A stretch of 43,361 nt of DNA from JBAZJN01 sp041651295. GTDB lineage: Bacteria; Patescibacteriota; UBA1384; XYA2-FULL-43-10; CAINNR01. How positions within the stretch are numbered: the stretch's first letter is position 1; each line of letters begins with the position of its first letter. Location of the stretch: the NCBI GenBank assembly GCA_041651295.1, contig JBAZJN010000005.1, positions 1 through 43,361 on the forward strand, given 5' to 3'. Position numbers and translations under genes: made by a program. Shown piece after piece: positions 6,906-14,675 of the stretch. The notes beneath the pieces are model-generated. The model was not told the DNA's origin and ran no database searches. It saw only the letters and a program-made list of their open reading frames with translations.

Positions 6906-7768
6906 TTACAGTAATTCAGTCAGCGGTATTGAGTTTAATATTAACCTTTTCCCTCTCCTTTTTTGTTCATGATATATGGAAATTTTATATTTTATTTTTG
7001 AGCATTGCCATAATCATATTTCTTTTGCTCTATAAAAGATATTATGGGAATATAGCAAGGAGATTAATAGCTAAACACCCAGATTTATTTTTTTCTGGTG
7101 AAGAAGAGATGCTCACGGCCGCCGCTGGAATTTTTATTCCCCAAGTTCAGTTTATAATCAACGGGACTAAGATAGAGTTTGCTGCGGCTTCTGGTTGGGT
7201 ACAAGTGATCTCAATAATAGGGATAATCATTGCTATATTTACAGGCGAGTGGTTGGTGATGGCATGTTTAGTCGTTGTGCTTGTCTACTCGATATTCTCG
7301 AAATCAGCATTATTTTTTTATTGTGGAGAGAAACGAAGAGATATAGAAAGGGTTATTATTTTAACTATGGGGACGTCAAAAGCTGAACAATTAGGATTAA
7401 CGCAAGGCAAAATTAATTCATTAGATTCCGCGTCTGAATTTGCTGATTATTCGGAAAGATATCATTGTATACTAGAAAAGCTTATAGGTTTTAACAAAAA
7501 AAAATATTCTGGTGGACTTACAACCTCCGCATTATTCCCTGATGAAGTTTGGGGAGATATAATTAAGCAATTACATGAAACGAGACCTCTTCTTGCAAAT
7601 TTATTGAAAGTAGGAAAAATAAAACCAAGAAAAATAGTCAAAGATATTTTGGTTCTAACCGGAGATAAAAAATACTTTGAGCGATTAAAAAAACATGACT
7701 ATCTAATTTCGCTCTCCGTGATTATAGAAGAAACGACAGGAGAAAAATTTAAAATCGTTTATTTGTAG
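6902..7768 (+). CDS. Membrane protein with cytosolic C-terminal domain
   Basis: A 288-aa protein. Hydrophobic segments near residues 5-22, 28-44 and 98-135 are followed by a ~150-residue soluble C-terminal region (from about residue 140, CGEKRRDIERVIILTMGTSKAEQLGL onwards in two parts) with a mixed alpha/beta look. Overlap of 4 nt with the DUF6804-like gene indicates coupling. I do not recognise the family. Position before a receiver-domain gene suggests the run is one sensory or defence-like module, which is inference. Confidence 0.65.
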   Translation: MITVIQSAVLSLILTFSLSFFVHDIWKFYILFLSIAIIIFLLLYKRYYGNIARRLIAKHPDLFFSGEEEMLTAAAGIFIPQVQFIINGTKIEFAAASGWVQVISIIGIIIAIFTGEWLVMACLVVVLVYSIFSKSALFFYCGEKRRDIERVIILTMGTSKAEQLGLTQGKINSLDSASEFADYSERYHCILEKLIGFNKKKYSGGLTTSALFPDEVWGDIIKQLHETRPLLANLLKVGKIKPRKIVKDILVLTGDKKYFERLKKHDYLISLSVIIEETTGEKFKIVYL

Positions 7769-7818
7769 TATTAAATGTTAAGCTCTTGAAGAAAAGGAAT
7801 CATTAATAAGTAATTTCC

Positions 7819-8232
7819 ATGAAAACAATTCGAATACTCATTTTAGAAGACGATCTAAAAACCTTATCAACCATTACTGATGGACTTTTTTATCTCGAAG
7901 AAAGTTTATTTGAGAAACACATTAATTTTGCAATAACGGTTTTTTCTGAATACCTATCTGTTGAGGATTATCTGAACAAAACAGAAAACCCAAATTTTGA
8001 CATCATTCTGCTTGATCGCGACTGTAAGCTCGGTGGTTCATTTCATGTTATTGATATTGAAAAGTTTGGCGCTGATAAATTCATTGCCATTTCAACCCAA
8101 CCGGAATATAACGAAGCCGCGAAAAAACTAGGGGTGAACAGAGTTGTCAGAAAAGATTACGAGCACCTAGATGAATTTCGCGATAGTTTGATAAACAAAA
8201 TAAAATCATTATTATATGGACAAACAAAATAA
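7819..8232 (+). CDS. Stand-alone receiver (REC) domain protein
   Basis: A 137-aa CheY-like protein with no output domain. Visible: acidic pocket E10-D11-D12, phospho-acceptor Asp66 in FDIILLDRDCKLGG, Ser92 in FIAISTQ (Ser/Thr switch), and Lys112 in VVRKDY. No histidine kinase is in the window. The final 17 nt overlap the following membrane gene, so the two are coupled. The LLDRDCKLGG form is more typical of the atypical receivers common in CPR genomes. Confidence 0.8.
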   Translation: MKTIRILILEDDLKTLSTITDGLFYLEESLFEKHINFAITVFSEYLSVEDYLNKTENPNFDIILLDRDCKLGGSFHVIDIEKFGADKFIAISTQPEYNEAAKKLGVNRVVRKDYEHLDEFRDSLINKIKSLLYGQTK

Positions 8233-8539
8233 AAAAGATTGGCTAAGCGAAATTGAGGACAAATATTATTGGGTAGAATCACTTTCCGGCTGGCTTCTTG
8301 CTATCTGCATGGCCGGGGGTTTCTACCTGCTATCAACGAGCGGTCAAAACTATTATGGCTGGTTGTTGTTTAAAATTAGTTTTATATTTTTATTTATTAC
8401 TCTTTTCTATAAAGGAATTATATATGCCATTGTATATGTTGGTATAAAAATTAAAGTCAGAAAGGGATCTTTAGAGTTAAAAGATCCAATAAAAGATACT
8501 GTTCATGATTACATTCAAGGAAAAAATCGTGCTAAATAA
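8216..8539 (+). CDS. Small two-TM membrane protein
   Basis: A 107-aa protein with two hydrophobic segments (about residues 23-42, LSGWLLAICMAGGFYLL; and 49-80, LLFKISFIFLFITLFYKGII) and a charged C-terminus. Starts inside the receiver gene. Not recognised. Last gene of the membrane/receiver run. Confidence 0.6.
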   Translation: MDKQNKKDWLSEIEDKYYWVESLSGWLLAICMAGGFYLLSTSGQNYYGWLLFKISFIFLFITLFYKGIIYAIVYVGIKIKVRKGSLELKDPIKDTVHDYIQGKNRAK

Positions 8540-8722
8540 TCAGGTGTCAAAGTTTTGAACACTTACAAGCTTTGGGTAGCAATATACTCTCGAAGTTTTA
8601 TCAAATAGATGAATTGTTCTCTGAATGTCTGTGTTATTCTGTGTTTTGGCAATGCAGTCTGTGTAATAACCTATCCTTTAGCTACTGTTGTGCATTCCTA
8701 ATATCAAATAAGAAATGGTATT

Positions 8723-9088
8723 TTAATTTTTCCCGCGCCTTAGCCCCAAAAGGTCTATCAAGATTTCTAAATACTTATGGTTAGTATTAAAATCCGGGAA
8801 GTCAGATTCGTGATAACTTTTATTAGCGCTATTATAAGCCATAAGACGAGCATGAAGGCCATCATCCAGAAGTTTTGCAATAGTTTCAGCGCCAAGGTTG
8901 TTTTTGGAAAGCAATTGTTCCAGCCGGTCTCTTACAACAGCGCTTTTGAAGTTATCATCAGCAATTTTCGATGCTGTTTTATAACTTGAGGTGTCATATA
9001 TTTTCAAAGCCGCTTGGACTTTGTTGCCACCATTAGAAATATATTCCGATACAAATTTTAGTTGTTTCAAGGTTGGATTTTTACTCAT
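8723..9088 (-). CDS. Terminase small subunit-like protein
   Basis: A 121-aa protein. The N-terminus LTLKQLKFVSEYISNGGNKVQAAL-like pattern (here PTLKQLKFVSEYIS, GGNKVQAALKIY, SYKTASKIADDNF) is the HTH of phage terminase small subunits, which recognise DNA for packaging. Oddly there is no terminase large subunit, portal or capsid gene here, so this is either a remnant, a satellite's packaging-recognition subunit, or a repurposed DNA-binding protein. Confidence 0.65.
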   Translation of the reverse strand: MSKNPTLKQLKFVSEYISNGGNKVQAALKIYDTSSYKTASKIADDNFKSAVVRDRLEQLLSKNNLGAETIAKLLDDGLHARLMAYNSANKSYHESDFPDFNTNHKYLEILIDLLGLRRGKN

Positions 9089-9468
9089 ACAACTGAATAT
9101 ACCAGAGACAATTTTTTTGGCAATCCTGAAAAATTTTTGGGTAAAATAAAAAATATTGCGTAATTGACAGGTTGGGGTAGTAATATGATTAATTTTGAAA
9201 AAACGGGGGGTGGGGGGGTCGAGTATATTACTTTTTTAAAATCGGTTATTAACTTTGACTAGTTCAGGTACTTTTTCCTAATGATTAAATAGATCAGCAT
9301 GAGTAAATATTAAATGTAATAATAAAGTTATGCTTTCCCAAAAAGCAGTAGATTAAAAATAAAGACAAAAGATAATAAATCATAACTACTTACTTTTTTG
9401 ACAACATCTGGTAAAATTATATTAATGACCATTTCATTATTGAGATAATTGTGCTATAAATTAGGTCT
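9089..9468. other. Gene-free interval with a G-tract
   Basis: No convincing gene. The only distinctive features are a G6-T-G7 run at 9205-9218, an unusual tract in AT-rich DNA that could support a quadruplex or slip, and at the right edge a promoter-like TTTCAT (9432-9437) with TGCTATAAA (extended -10, 9452-9460) just before hicB. Confidence 0.6.
9432..9460 (+). promoter_or_regulatory. Probable hicBA promoter
   Basis: Extended -10 TG-c-TATAAA (TATAAA at 9455-9460) with a weak -35 TTTCAT 17 nt upstream. The expected transcription start is only a couple of bases from ATG 9469, so the hicB message would be nearly leaderless. Confidence 0.45.
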
Positions 9469-9801
9469 ATGAGTATTTTCAAGCAACTAAAAGATCACGC
9501 TCTAAAATTTGCTCTTGGCGATTCTGTGCCAAAAGGTCTTTATGAATTTAGTGAATATTTTCGCGTGAATGGGATGATAAACTTCCAGAATATCAAATCA
9601 GATGGACATCTAATCGCAAAGAGCACCGATTTTAAGTGGGGAACTATTATCACCGAGGGCAAAGACGAGAAAGAATTAGACGAAAATGTGAAAGACGCCA
9701 TTCTAACAGCTTTTGAAGTGCCTTCTTCATACATTAAAGAATCAGGAATCCGAAAAGTTGGTGCGCTAAAAGACAGAAGAGAGTATGCCATCGCTAAGTG
9801 A
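9469..9801 (+). CDS. hicB: HicB-like antitoxin
   Basis: A 110-aa protein with the HicB partial RNase-H-like fold pattern (IAKSTDFKWGTIITEGKDEKELDENVKDAI). HicB antitoxins bind and neutralise HicA and usually autoregulate the operon. It precedes and overlaps a HicA-type gene by 17 nt, the coupled layout of type II hicBA loci (antitoxin first here). Ends with TGA, showing UGA is a stop. The C-terminal DNA-binding part is short, so the DNA-binding mode is unclear. Confidence 0.75.
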   Translation: MSIFKQLKDHALKFALGDSVPKGLYEFSEYFRVNGMINFQNIKSDGHLIAKSTDFKWGTIITEGKDEKELDENVKDAILTAFEVPSSYIKESGIRKVGALKDRREYAIAK

Positions 9802-10030
9802 GATACCGGATGGCATTAGTCGCGAAAAGTTTCTTAGAGCTCTAAAGAGACTCGGGTTCACTATAAATATGACCGGAGGAAAAGGCAGCCATTGCAAGGT
9901 TGAGTGTCCTAAAAGTGGTAAAATCATCGTCATTAAGGGCAAAATGCGAAAAGACACTTTTCGATATGTGGTTGGTGATATTGAAAAATATTCGAATGTT
10001 ACTTGGAAGCAAATAAAAGACGAATTATAG
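9785..10030 (+). CDS. hicA: HicA-type mRNA interferase toxin
   Basis: An 81-aa YcfA/HicA family protein with a dsRBD-like fold. REKFLRALKRLGF is followed by GGKGSHCKVE, which carries the family's catalytic His in the G-S/T-H motif. HicA cleaves mRNA and is inhibited by HicB. Start ATG 9785 lies inside hicB. A bidirectional hairpin terminator follows at 10123-10155. Confidence 0.85.
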   Translation: MPSLSEIPDGISREKFLRALKRLGFTINMTGGKGSHCKVECPKSGKIIVIKGKMRKDTFRYVVGDIEKYSNVTWKQIKDEL

Positions 10031-10122
10031 GATTACTCGCAGGATTGAGCTAAATCAGGTATGTGAATATACTCCGGCGAGTTCTGGAAAATCATTCTAA
10101 CATTGTTCACAATGCAGTACCA

Positions 10123-10155
10123 AAAAATATCTCAACTTTTGTTGGGATATTTTTT
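10123..10155. terminator. Terminator after hicBA
   Basis: Stem AAAAATATCTCAAC (10123-10136) with GTTGGGATATTTTT (10141-10154), TTTT loop, one G-U pair, followed by T. A-tract on one side and T-tract on the other make it potentially bidirectional. Confidence 0.8.
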
Positions 10156-10167
10156 GTGTGTATATGT

Positions 10168-10376
10168 GACCGAGACTCGAACAGGAGTGGGGTCGGGAGA
10201 ACAGCTGGTCTCCCGCCAGATAAAAGGATGTCACTGAAAAGTGATATTTTTTTATCTGTAGAATCTTCGACCGGACGAGGACCGATGATGGGGTCGGGAA
10301 ATCTTTCGAAGATAGCCCTGGTGGCAGGAGTTTCCCGCTTAAAAGGAGCGACTAATCATCAGGGGTACGAGTCTTT
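10168..10376 (+). ncRNA. Structured non-coding locus with two divergent repeat modules
   Basis: The interval between hicBA and the minus-strand cluster is locally GC-rich and holds two copies of one module in the same order: GACCG, then TGGGGTCGGGA, CTGGT, CCCGC, AAAAGGA (module 1 about 10168-10228, module 2 about 10269-10347). In each, GACC pairs with GGTC, and CGGGA(G/A)A pairs with its complement ending CCCG (10194-10200 with 10209-10215; 10295-10301 with 10331-10337). Between them is a 42-nt hairpin. Strand is inferred from the GAAA loop. Family unknown. Confidence 0.6.
10217..10258 (+). ncRNA. 19-bp hairpin with GAAA tetraloop
   Basis: Positions 10217-10235 pair along their whole length with 10240-10258 (19 bp including three G-U pairs), capped by GAAA at 10236-10239. 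The 3' strand contains a T-run, so it can also act as a terminator for plus-strand RNA from module 1. The unbroken pairing by G-U substitution suggests selection on RNA structure. Confidence 0.8.
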
Positions 10377-11300
10377 TTACTTATGATTCATTATTTGAAC
10401 ATTCGTCCTGAATAAATTTAAACATTTTTTGCACAAAGGTATCAAATCGGCTTTAAAATCAAGATGCAATTTTCTAATCCGTTTAAAATTATCATTATCC
10501 CATATCTCTTTTAAGCTTTGTTTATTAAAATCACCTAGTATTATTTTGCCATCATAATCGACACAGCATAACGGAACTTGACCGTTGCTCATAATAATAA
10601 GCTCGCTCCAAATCCTAAGACAGGGGAAGGCTGAATTATTTTTGGTAAGTGATTCAGAAACATCATTTCTCTGATCGTCGCATGAAATGTAAATTTTATC
10701 TACTTTATCAGACCAAAATGATTGGAATTCTATTAATTCAGCTCTATTAATCTTTTGCTCAACAAAATTAAGTTTTATTTTCGGGTATTTTAGTTTCAGC
10801 GATTTTCTTTTCTCAATTAAATGCAATATATTATTTGTTGTCACTTCAAAATTTAATTTTTTCCTAATTGATTCGTAGTTTTTCTTTGTTGTGCTGTCAA
10901 TACTCAAAATTATTTCATCAAGACCACTATTAAAAATTTGTTTTGCTGTTTTTTGGTCAATAATAGAAGCATTAGAAAAAAGTTGTATTCTTGCACCTTT
11001 CGACTTTAAAAACTTTATCCGTTCAAATATGTATGGATCCAAAAAAGGTTCATTGTAAAAATTAAAATTGAAGTTTTTAACCCCGTTTGATAAACAATCA
11101 GTTACAATTGTTTTGAAGAAATCCATAGACATAATCTCTTTTTTACGGGTCATTTTTGGATAAGGGCACATGATGCATTCTGCATTACAAACATTTAAGG
11201 GTTCGATAGAAATCATTAAATCTGCGAGTTTAAAATTCTTTATTTTCGCATTAATTATACTTTGATATGCTTTTTGATTTAAAACATCATTTGCAATCAT
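10377..11300 (-). CDS. Radical SAM/SPASM enzyme
   Basis: A 307-aa protein. The [4Fe-4S]-SAM motif CNAECIMC is at residues 38-45 (Cys38, Cys42, Cys45), followed by an NEPFLDP segment like the GGEP motif. The C-terminus has the SPASM-type pattern: PCLRIW, then CCVDYDGKIILGDF, then LKEIW and LCKKC, for auxiliary cluster(s). SPASM enzymes modify peptides, sugars or aminoglycoside-like molecules. Last gene of the seven-gene minus-strand cluster, 77 nt after the APH-fold gene. Substrate unknown; slightly shorter than many SPASM proteins. Confidence 0.85.
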   Translation of the reverse strand: MIANDVLNQKAYQSIINAKIKNFKLADLMISIEPLNVCNAECIMCPYPKMTRKKEIMSMDFFKTIVTDCLSNGVKNFNFNFYNEPFLDPYIFERIKFLKSKGARIQLFSNASIIDQKTAKQIFNSGLDEIILSIDSTTKKNYESIRKKLNFEVTTNNILHLIEKRKSLKLKYPKIKLNFVEQKINRAELIEFQSFWSDKVDKIYISCDDQRNDVSESLTKNNSAFPCLRIWSELIIMSNGQVPLCCVDYDGKIILGDFNKQSLKEIWDNDNFKRIRKLHLDFKADLIPLCKKCLNLFRTNVQIMNHK

Positions 11301-11377
11301 TATTTTGCCTATTTAATAAAATTATTTCATCCATATTGTAATAAAAATATCGAAATAATAAAGATTTTGAAAAGTTC

Positions 11378-12199
11378 TCAACAGCCTTTAAAAAAACTAA
11401 TCGATTTCATAAGTTTTTTCATTCTACCTGAATATTCAATTCTATTTTTTTGACAATAATCAATTATTCCAATTAGGGCTACAATCTTATAAAGATAATA
11501 TTTTGGAGGAAGGTGGCCAAAGCCATAACCGGTTTTTAGATTTTGCCAAAGAGTACCCTCACCATATCTGACTGCAAAAATTGCTAAATCATGTAATTGA
11601 TCACCGAGTATGGCATTTTCCCAGTCAAGAATCCAGATTTTGCCATAATCGTCTCTAAGAAAATGAGACAACCTAAAGTCTCGATTAAGAAGAAAAGACT
11701 TAGATATCTCAATATCCAAATTATCTATAAGCCGATAAACCACATCTAAATCTTTTCGGGAGATAATATTTGAACTAAATAATCGTTCTCCATAAGTTTT
11801 GACATAGTTCAAAATGAACATTCGCCAACTATTACTATTTCCTGCAAAGGAAGCTGGATCGATCCAACCATAATTTGAAGCAATGTTAGCTAATTGCACC
11901 ATCTGCGGCCCTATTTCAAGCATTGCTTCTCTCTTTTCTTTGGGCGCGACTAATGAAATAGGTTGACCATATATTCTTTCCATAACAAGTACTTCTTGAT
12001 CCCTTGAATTCCTGTAATAGTCTAACACTTTTGGCACATTAATCTTGCGCATTCTTATCTGAGAAAGTATCCAAGATTCAATCTGTAATCTCTGCGGTCT
12101 ATTACTTTCTCTAAGCATACTAATTTTTCGAACGCTAGTTTTATCAACAAACTCAATCAAATTCTTTCTTTCTCTTCTAGTATCCGGTTTATTGGGCAT
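11378..12199 (-). CDS. APH-fold kinase (choline/aminoglycoside kinase-like)
   Basis: A 273-aa protein kinase-like phosphotransferase. The C-lobe motif reads NRDFRLSHFL (residues 172-181) where the family usually has HGDLHxxN: the Asp (174) is kept, but the first His is Asn and the final Asn is His. The downstream ILDWENAILGDQLHDLA keeps the metal-binding Asp (192). ATG 12199 is chosen over the adjacent GTG 12202, since AAGGGA lies at good spacing. Likely phosphorylates a small molecule or glycan made by the cluster; activity with the altered loop is uncertain. Confidence 0.8.
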   Translation of the reverse strand: MPNKPDTRRERKNLIEFVDKTSVRKISMLRESNRPQRLQIESWILSQIRMRKINVPKVLDYYRNSRDQEVLVMERIYGQPISLVAPKEKREAMLEIGPQMVQLANIASNYGWIDPASFAGNSNSWRMFILNYVKTYGERLFSSNIISRKDLDVVYRLIDNLDIEISKSFLLNRDFRLSHFLRDDYGKIWILDWENAILGDQLHDLAIFAVRYGEGTLWQNLKTGYGFGHLPPKYYLYKIVALIGIIDYCQKNRIEYSGRMKKLMKSISFFKGC

Positions 12200-12239
12200 C
12201 ACATTCCCTTTTCTAGGACTAATAATTATAAATGCATTT

Positions 12240-13175
12240 TTAAGTTATTTCTAGTTTATTTTTGTGATATTCTATATTAGCGCCAACAATAAAGGACAAT
12301 TTTCTGATCATATCCAAAAAAATATAAGGAATATACAAAGACAATTTAAGATTTTTTTCTTTAAATTCTGGCAGAGAGACAGTAAATATTCTTTTAAAAA
12401 CATATCCCAGATATAAAAATAAATTCCAAAACGTTGGATTGTAAAATTTTAACAATCTAAAATCAATATTATTAAGTTTACAAGCAAGGTAAGTGCCTCT
12501 ACCGTAAGATATATGTTGCCTTACAAGATCTTTCAATGATGCCCTGTGATTATGATATACAATTGCGTTTTTGCAATATTCCAGTTTGCCAAATTTTCTA
12601 CATCTAAAAGATAAATCCAAATCTTCTCCGCCATAATGAGAAAATTCTTTTCTGAAACCGCCAACCTTATTCAAGATATTTTTTCTAAAACATGAGTTTG
12701 CTGTTATCAATGAAACGATATTTCCGTTAGAGTCTCTAACTGGTTTACGGAGTAAGTTTTTAAAGGTTATATATTTTTGGACAAATGCTTTGGGAGGAGT
12801 AGAAAGAACTGTGCCCCCGGCACCAACTACCTTTTCTTGATTATTCATATATTTAACATATGAACTAATCCAATTATTTTTCGCTATACAATCATCGTCT
12901 ATCATCAAAACCAATTGACCCTTTGAAAGTGAAATAGCATAATTTCTTACTAAAGCCACGCCTCTGTGTGAAATTTTTTCAAACTTAAAATATCTTATTT
13001 GTTTGGCAATATTTTCAATCTTGACTTCGTCATAACCACATTCTAAACCATCATGAATACATATAACTTCATAATCATCTTTGCCGTAGTCTTGGTTTGA
13101 TAGAGATTCAATGCATTTTAAAAATAATTCAAACCTGTTGTATGTGGGCACAATAACTGAAACAAATTGCTTCAT
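12240..13175 (-). CDS. Family 2 glycosyltransferase
   Basis: A 311-aa GT-A glycosyltransferase. VSVIVPTYNR at the N-terminus, the metal-binding triad IDDDC (Asp93-95), and GGEDLDLSFR (Glu184, Asp185 as candidate base) are all present. Hydrophobic segments near the C-terminus (LFLYLGYVFKRIF, LYIPYIFLDMI) suggest membrane association. Only 2 nt separate it from the upstream kinase gene. It transfers a sugar from a nucleotide- or lipid-activated donor; donor and acceptor cannot be read from sequence. Confidence 0.92.
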   Translation of the reverse strand: MKQFVSVIVPTYNRFELFLKCIESLSNQDYGKDDYEVICIHDGLECGYDEVKIENIAKQIRYFKFEKISHRGVALVRNYAISLSKGQLVLMIDDDCIAKNNWISSYVKYMNNQEKVVGAGGTVLSTPPKAFVQKYITFKNLLRKPVRDSNGNIVSLITANSCFRKNILNKVGGFRKEFSHYGGEDLDLSFRCRKFGKLEYCKNAIVYHNHRASLKDLVRQHISYGRGTYLACKLNNIDFRLLKFYNPTFWNLFLYLGYVFKRIFTVSLPEFKEKNLKLSLYIPYIFLDMIRKLSFIVGANIEYHKNKLEIT

Positions 13176-13177
13176 AG

Positions 13178-13765
13178 TTATTCTTTTAAAATATTTTTAA
13201 TTATACTGTCAATATTTTCAAATAGTTTATCATCAGATTTAATTTTGAAGTGAGCCTCATGCTTATTCGGTGATTCTAACTGTCTAGTAAATTCTTGAAA
13301 TGTTTCTGGAGAACACTTGCTCAAAATCATTTTTGAATCATTATAATCTTCTCCTCTGGAATTCGCTCGTTTTAATGCAGTCGCATCACTGGTATAGAGA
13401 TAGATTAAAACTTTTTTTGATAAATTGTTAGCCGTTTGATATATCTGTCTTCGAAACTCATATTTTAAATTTGTCCCGTCAATAACAATATTATTTTTTT
13501 TCTTTAATAATTCAACTGCCAAATAATGAAGTATTTCATATGCCTCCTTAAATTGGCTTCCTGAACATTTTTCAGTTCCGAAAATCGAATACGTAATATT
13601 TTCTCCAGATAAAATCGTAAATGAGTATTTCTTATTTAAATAATCGGATAAATAAGATTTGCCGGTCCCTGGAAGTCCCATCAGAACAATCAATAATGGT
13701 TCTGAACTTTTAAACTTCCCGTATTTAATACTCTTTCTAGCTTTGTTAATATTTTTTTGGTTCAT
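13178..13765 (-). CDS. P-loop kinase (AAA_33/zeta-like)
   Basis: A 195-aa nucleotide-binding protein. The Walker A GLPGTGKS lies at residues 30-37, followed by IVIDGTNL (Walker B-like) and a lid with RANSRGEDYNDSK. The pattern is that of small-molecule or polynucleotide kinases of the AAA_33/zeta-toxin-like group. It overlaps the PHP gene by 4 nt, so translation is coupled. In this cluster a small-molecule kinase is more likely than a toxin, since no antitoxin partner is adjacent; that is inference. Confidence 0.8.
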   Translation of the reverse strand: MNQKNINKARKSIKYGKFKSSEPLLIVLMGLPGTGKSYLSDYLNKKYSFTILSGENITYSIFGTEKCSGSQFKEAYEILHYLAVELLKKKNNIVIDGTNLKYEFRRQIYQTANNLSKKVLIYLYTSDATALKRANSRGEDYNDSKMILSKCSPETFQEFTRQLESPNKHEAHFKIKSDDKLFENIDSIIKNILKE

Positions 13766-14655
13766 AATATCCTTTGACTTTTAGGTGTTTTAATCAGGGC
13801 TAAAAAACTATCCAAACTGCGAACATTAACAACCTTGTCCAGGCTTATTCCGTGATATTCGAGTTGTTTCATTAAATTAATTAATTGTTTCAGCACATCA
13901 AATCCTACTGGTTCATCCATGTATTGTTGTTTCATTTTTATGGCCACATCTTCTTGGGATTTCGCCATTCTTTTCGCTTCTGCAAAATCAATAACCACAT
14001 CTGAATCTATGGGTATTCTATTTTTAAGCCCTTGAAATGTGTGAAAATCTACGCCAATAGAGTACATTATTTTATATTTAGACATTATTCTTAAAATTTC
14101 TGTTGATGGCGGCTCGTTAAAATTAATTTCGATAATAGTATTTGTATTTTCTGCGGTTTGAAATATTAAATTCCAATCAATCGGTTGATCAACATAACTA
14201 TTAATATGCCCTACTGCATCAATATTCGGGTTTGCCATTGCCGATATAAGGTTCTGAGTTATTTGAGCAGGATTTTCATTGCCCCAGGGAAAATGTCTTG
14301 AAGCAATAACAAAATCAATTTTTGCTAGCAATGCATCGGGAATATCTATACCATCAGTAATTATATTTGCCTCAATTCCGGATACGCATTTTGGTCTATC
14401 GTGTGATTCATTATACTGTGCAATCCTACTTAACATTTCTTCAATTATTTCTTGAATTTCAGCTTCCGAATAAGACTTTCCCTTGTATGGACTTGTTAGG
14501 TGATCATTAACAACAAAATATTCTGAGCGCAGATGATCCCTCATATATTCACCAATTTCTTCCAAACTTAAAATAGCATCTTCACTCATTTCCGTGTGAA
14601 CATGAATTAATCCCCCTTCTGCTATAGATCCATTGTATTCGTGATTCTCATTCAT
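13762..14655 (-). CDS. PHP-domain metal phosphoesterase (histidinol phosphatase-like)
   Basis: A 297-aa PHP hydrolase. Metal ligands are visible in order: HVHTEMSEDA (His18, His20), VVNDHLT, GIEANI (Glu), ASRHFPW, GHINSY, and GVDFHT near the C-terminal third. PHP enzymes remove phosphate from small molecules such as histidinol phosphate or from nucleic acids. There is no other histidine gene here, so a role as the phosphatase of the local pathway is likely. Coupled to the downstream kinase. Confidence 0.85.
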   Translation of the reverse strand: MNENHEYNGSIAEGGLIHVHTEMSEDAILSLEEIGEYMRDHLRSEYFVVNDHLTSPYKGKSYSEAEIQEIIEEMLSRIAQYNESHDRPKCVSGIEANIITDGIDIPDALLAKIDFVIASRHFPWGNENPAQITQNLISAMANPNIDAVGHINSYVDQPIDWNLIFQTAENTNTIIEINFNEPPSTEILRIMSKYKIMYSIGVDFHTFQGLKNRIPIDSDVVIDFAEAKRMAKSQEDVAIKMKQQYMDEPVGFDVLKQLINLMKQLEYHGISLDKVVNVRSLDSFLALIKTPKSQRIL

Positions 14656-14675
14656 AAAAATTATTATCTAATTTT

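Noticed and set aside
10170..10182. CCGAGACTCGAAC as a right-hand attachment site (matches the tRNA-Lys T-arm)
   Set aside because: It is in the opposite orientation to the tRNA and only 13 nt long, and is part of the repeat module; an integrase att copy should be in direct orientation and include the tRNA 3' end.
10330..10366. Hammerhead-like CTGATGA...GAAAC on the minus strand
   Set aside because: The core strings are present but stem II does not start next to CTGATGA, and stem I cannot form with the flanks, so a hammerhead fold is not supported.
10063..10386. A 107-codon plus-strand frame across the structured block
   Set aside because: It runs through the terminator and both RNA modules, has no ribosome site, and its length differences between modules do not keep frame. 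Treated as chance coding over structured RNA.
13178..13765. Zeta-type toxin
   Set aside because: No epsilon-like antitoxin is adjacent and it is embedded and coupled within an enzyme cluster, so a small-molecule kinase is more likely.
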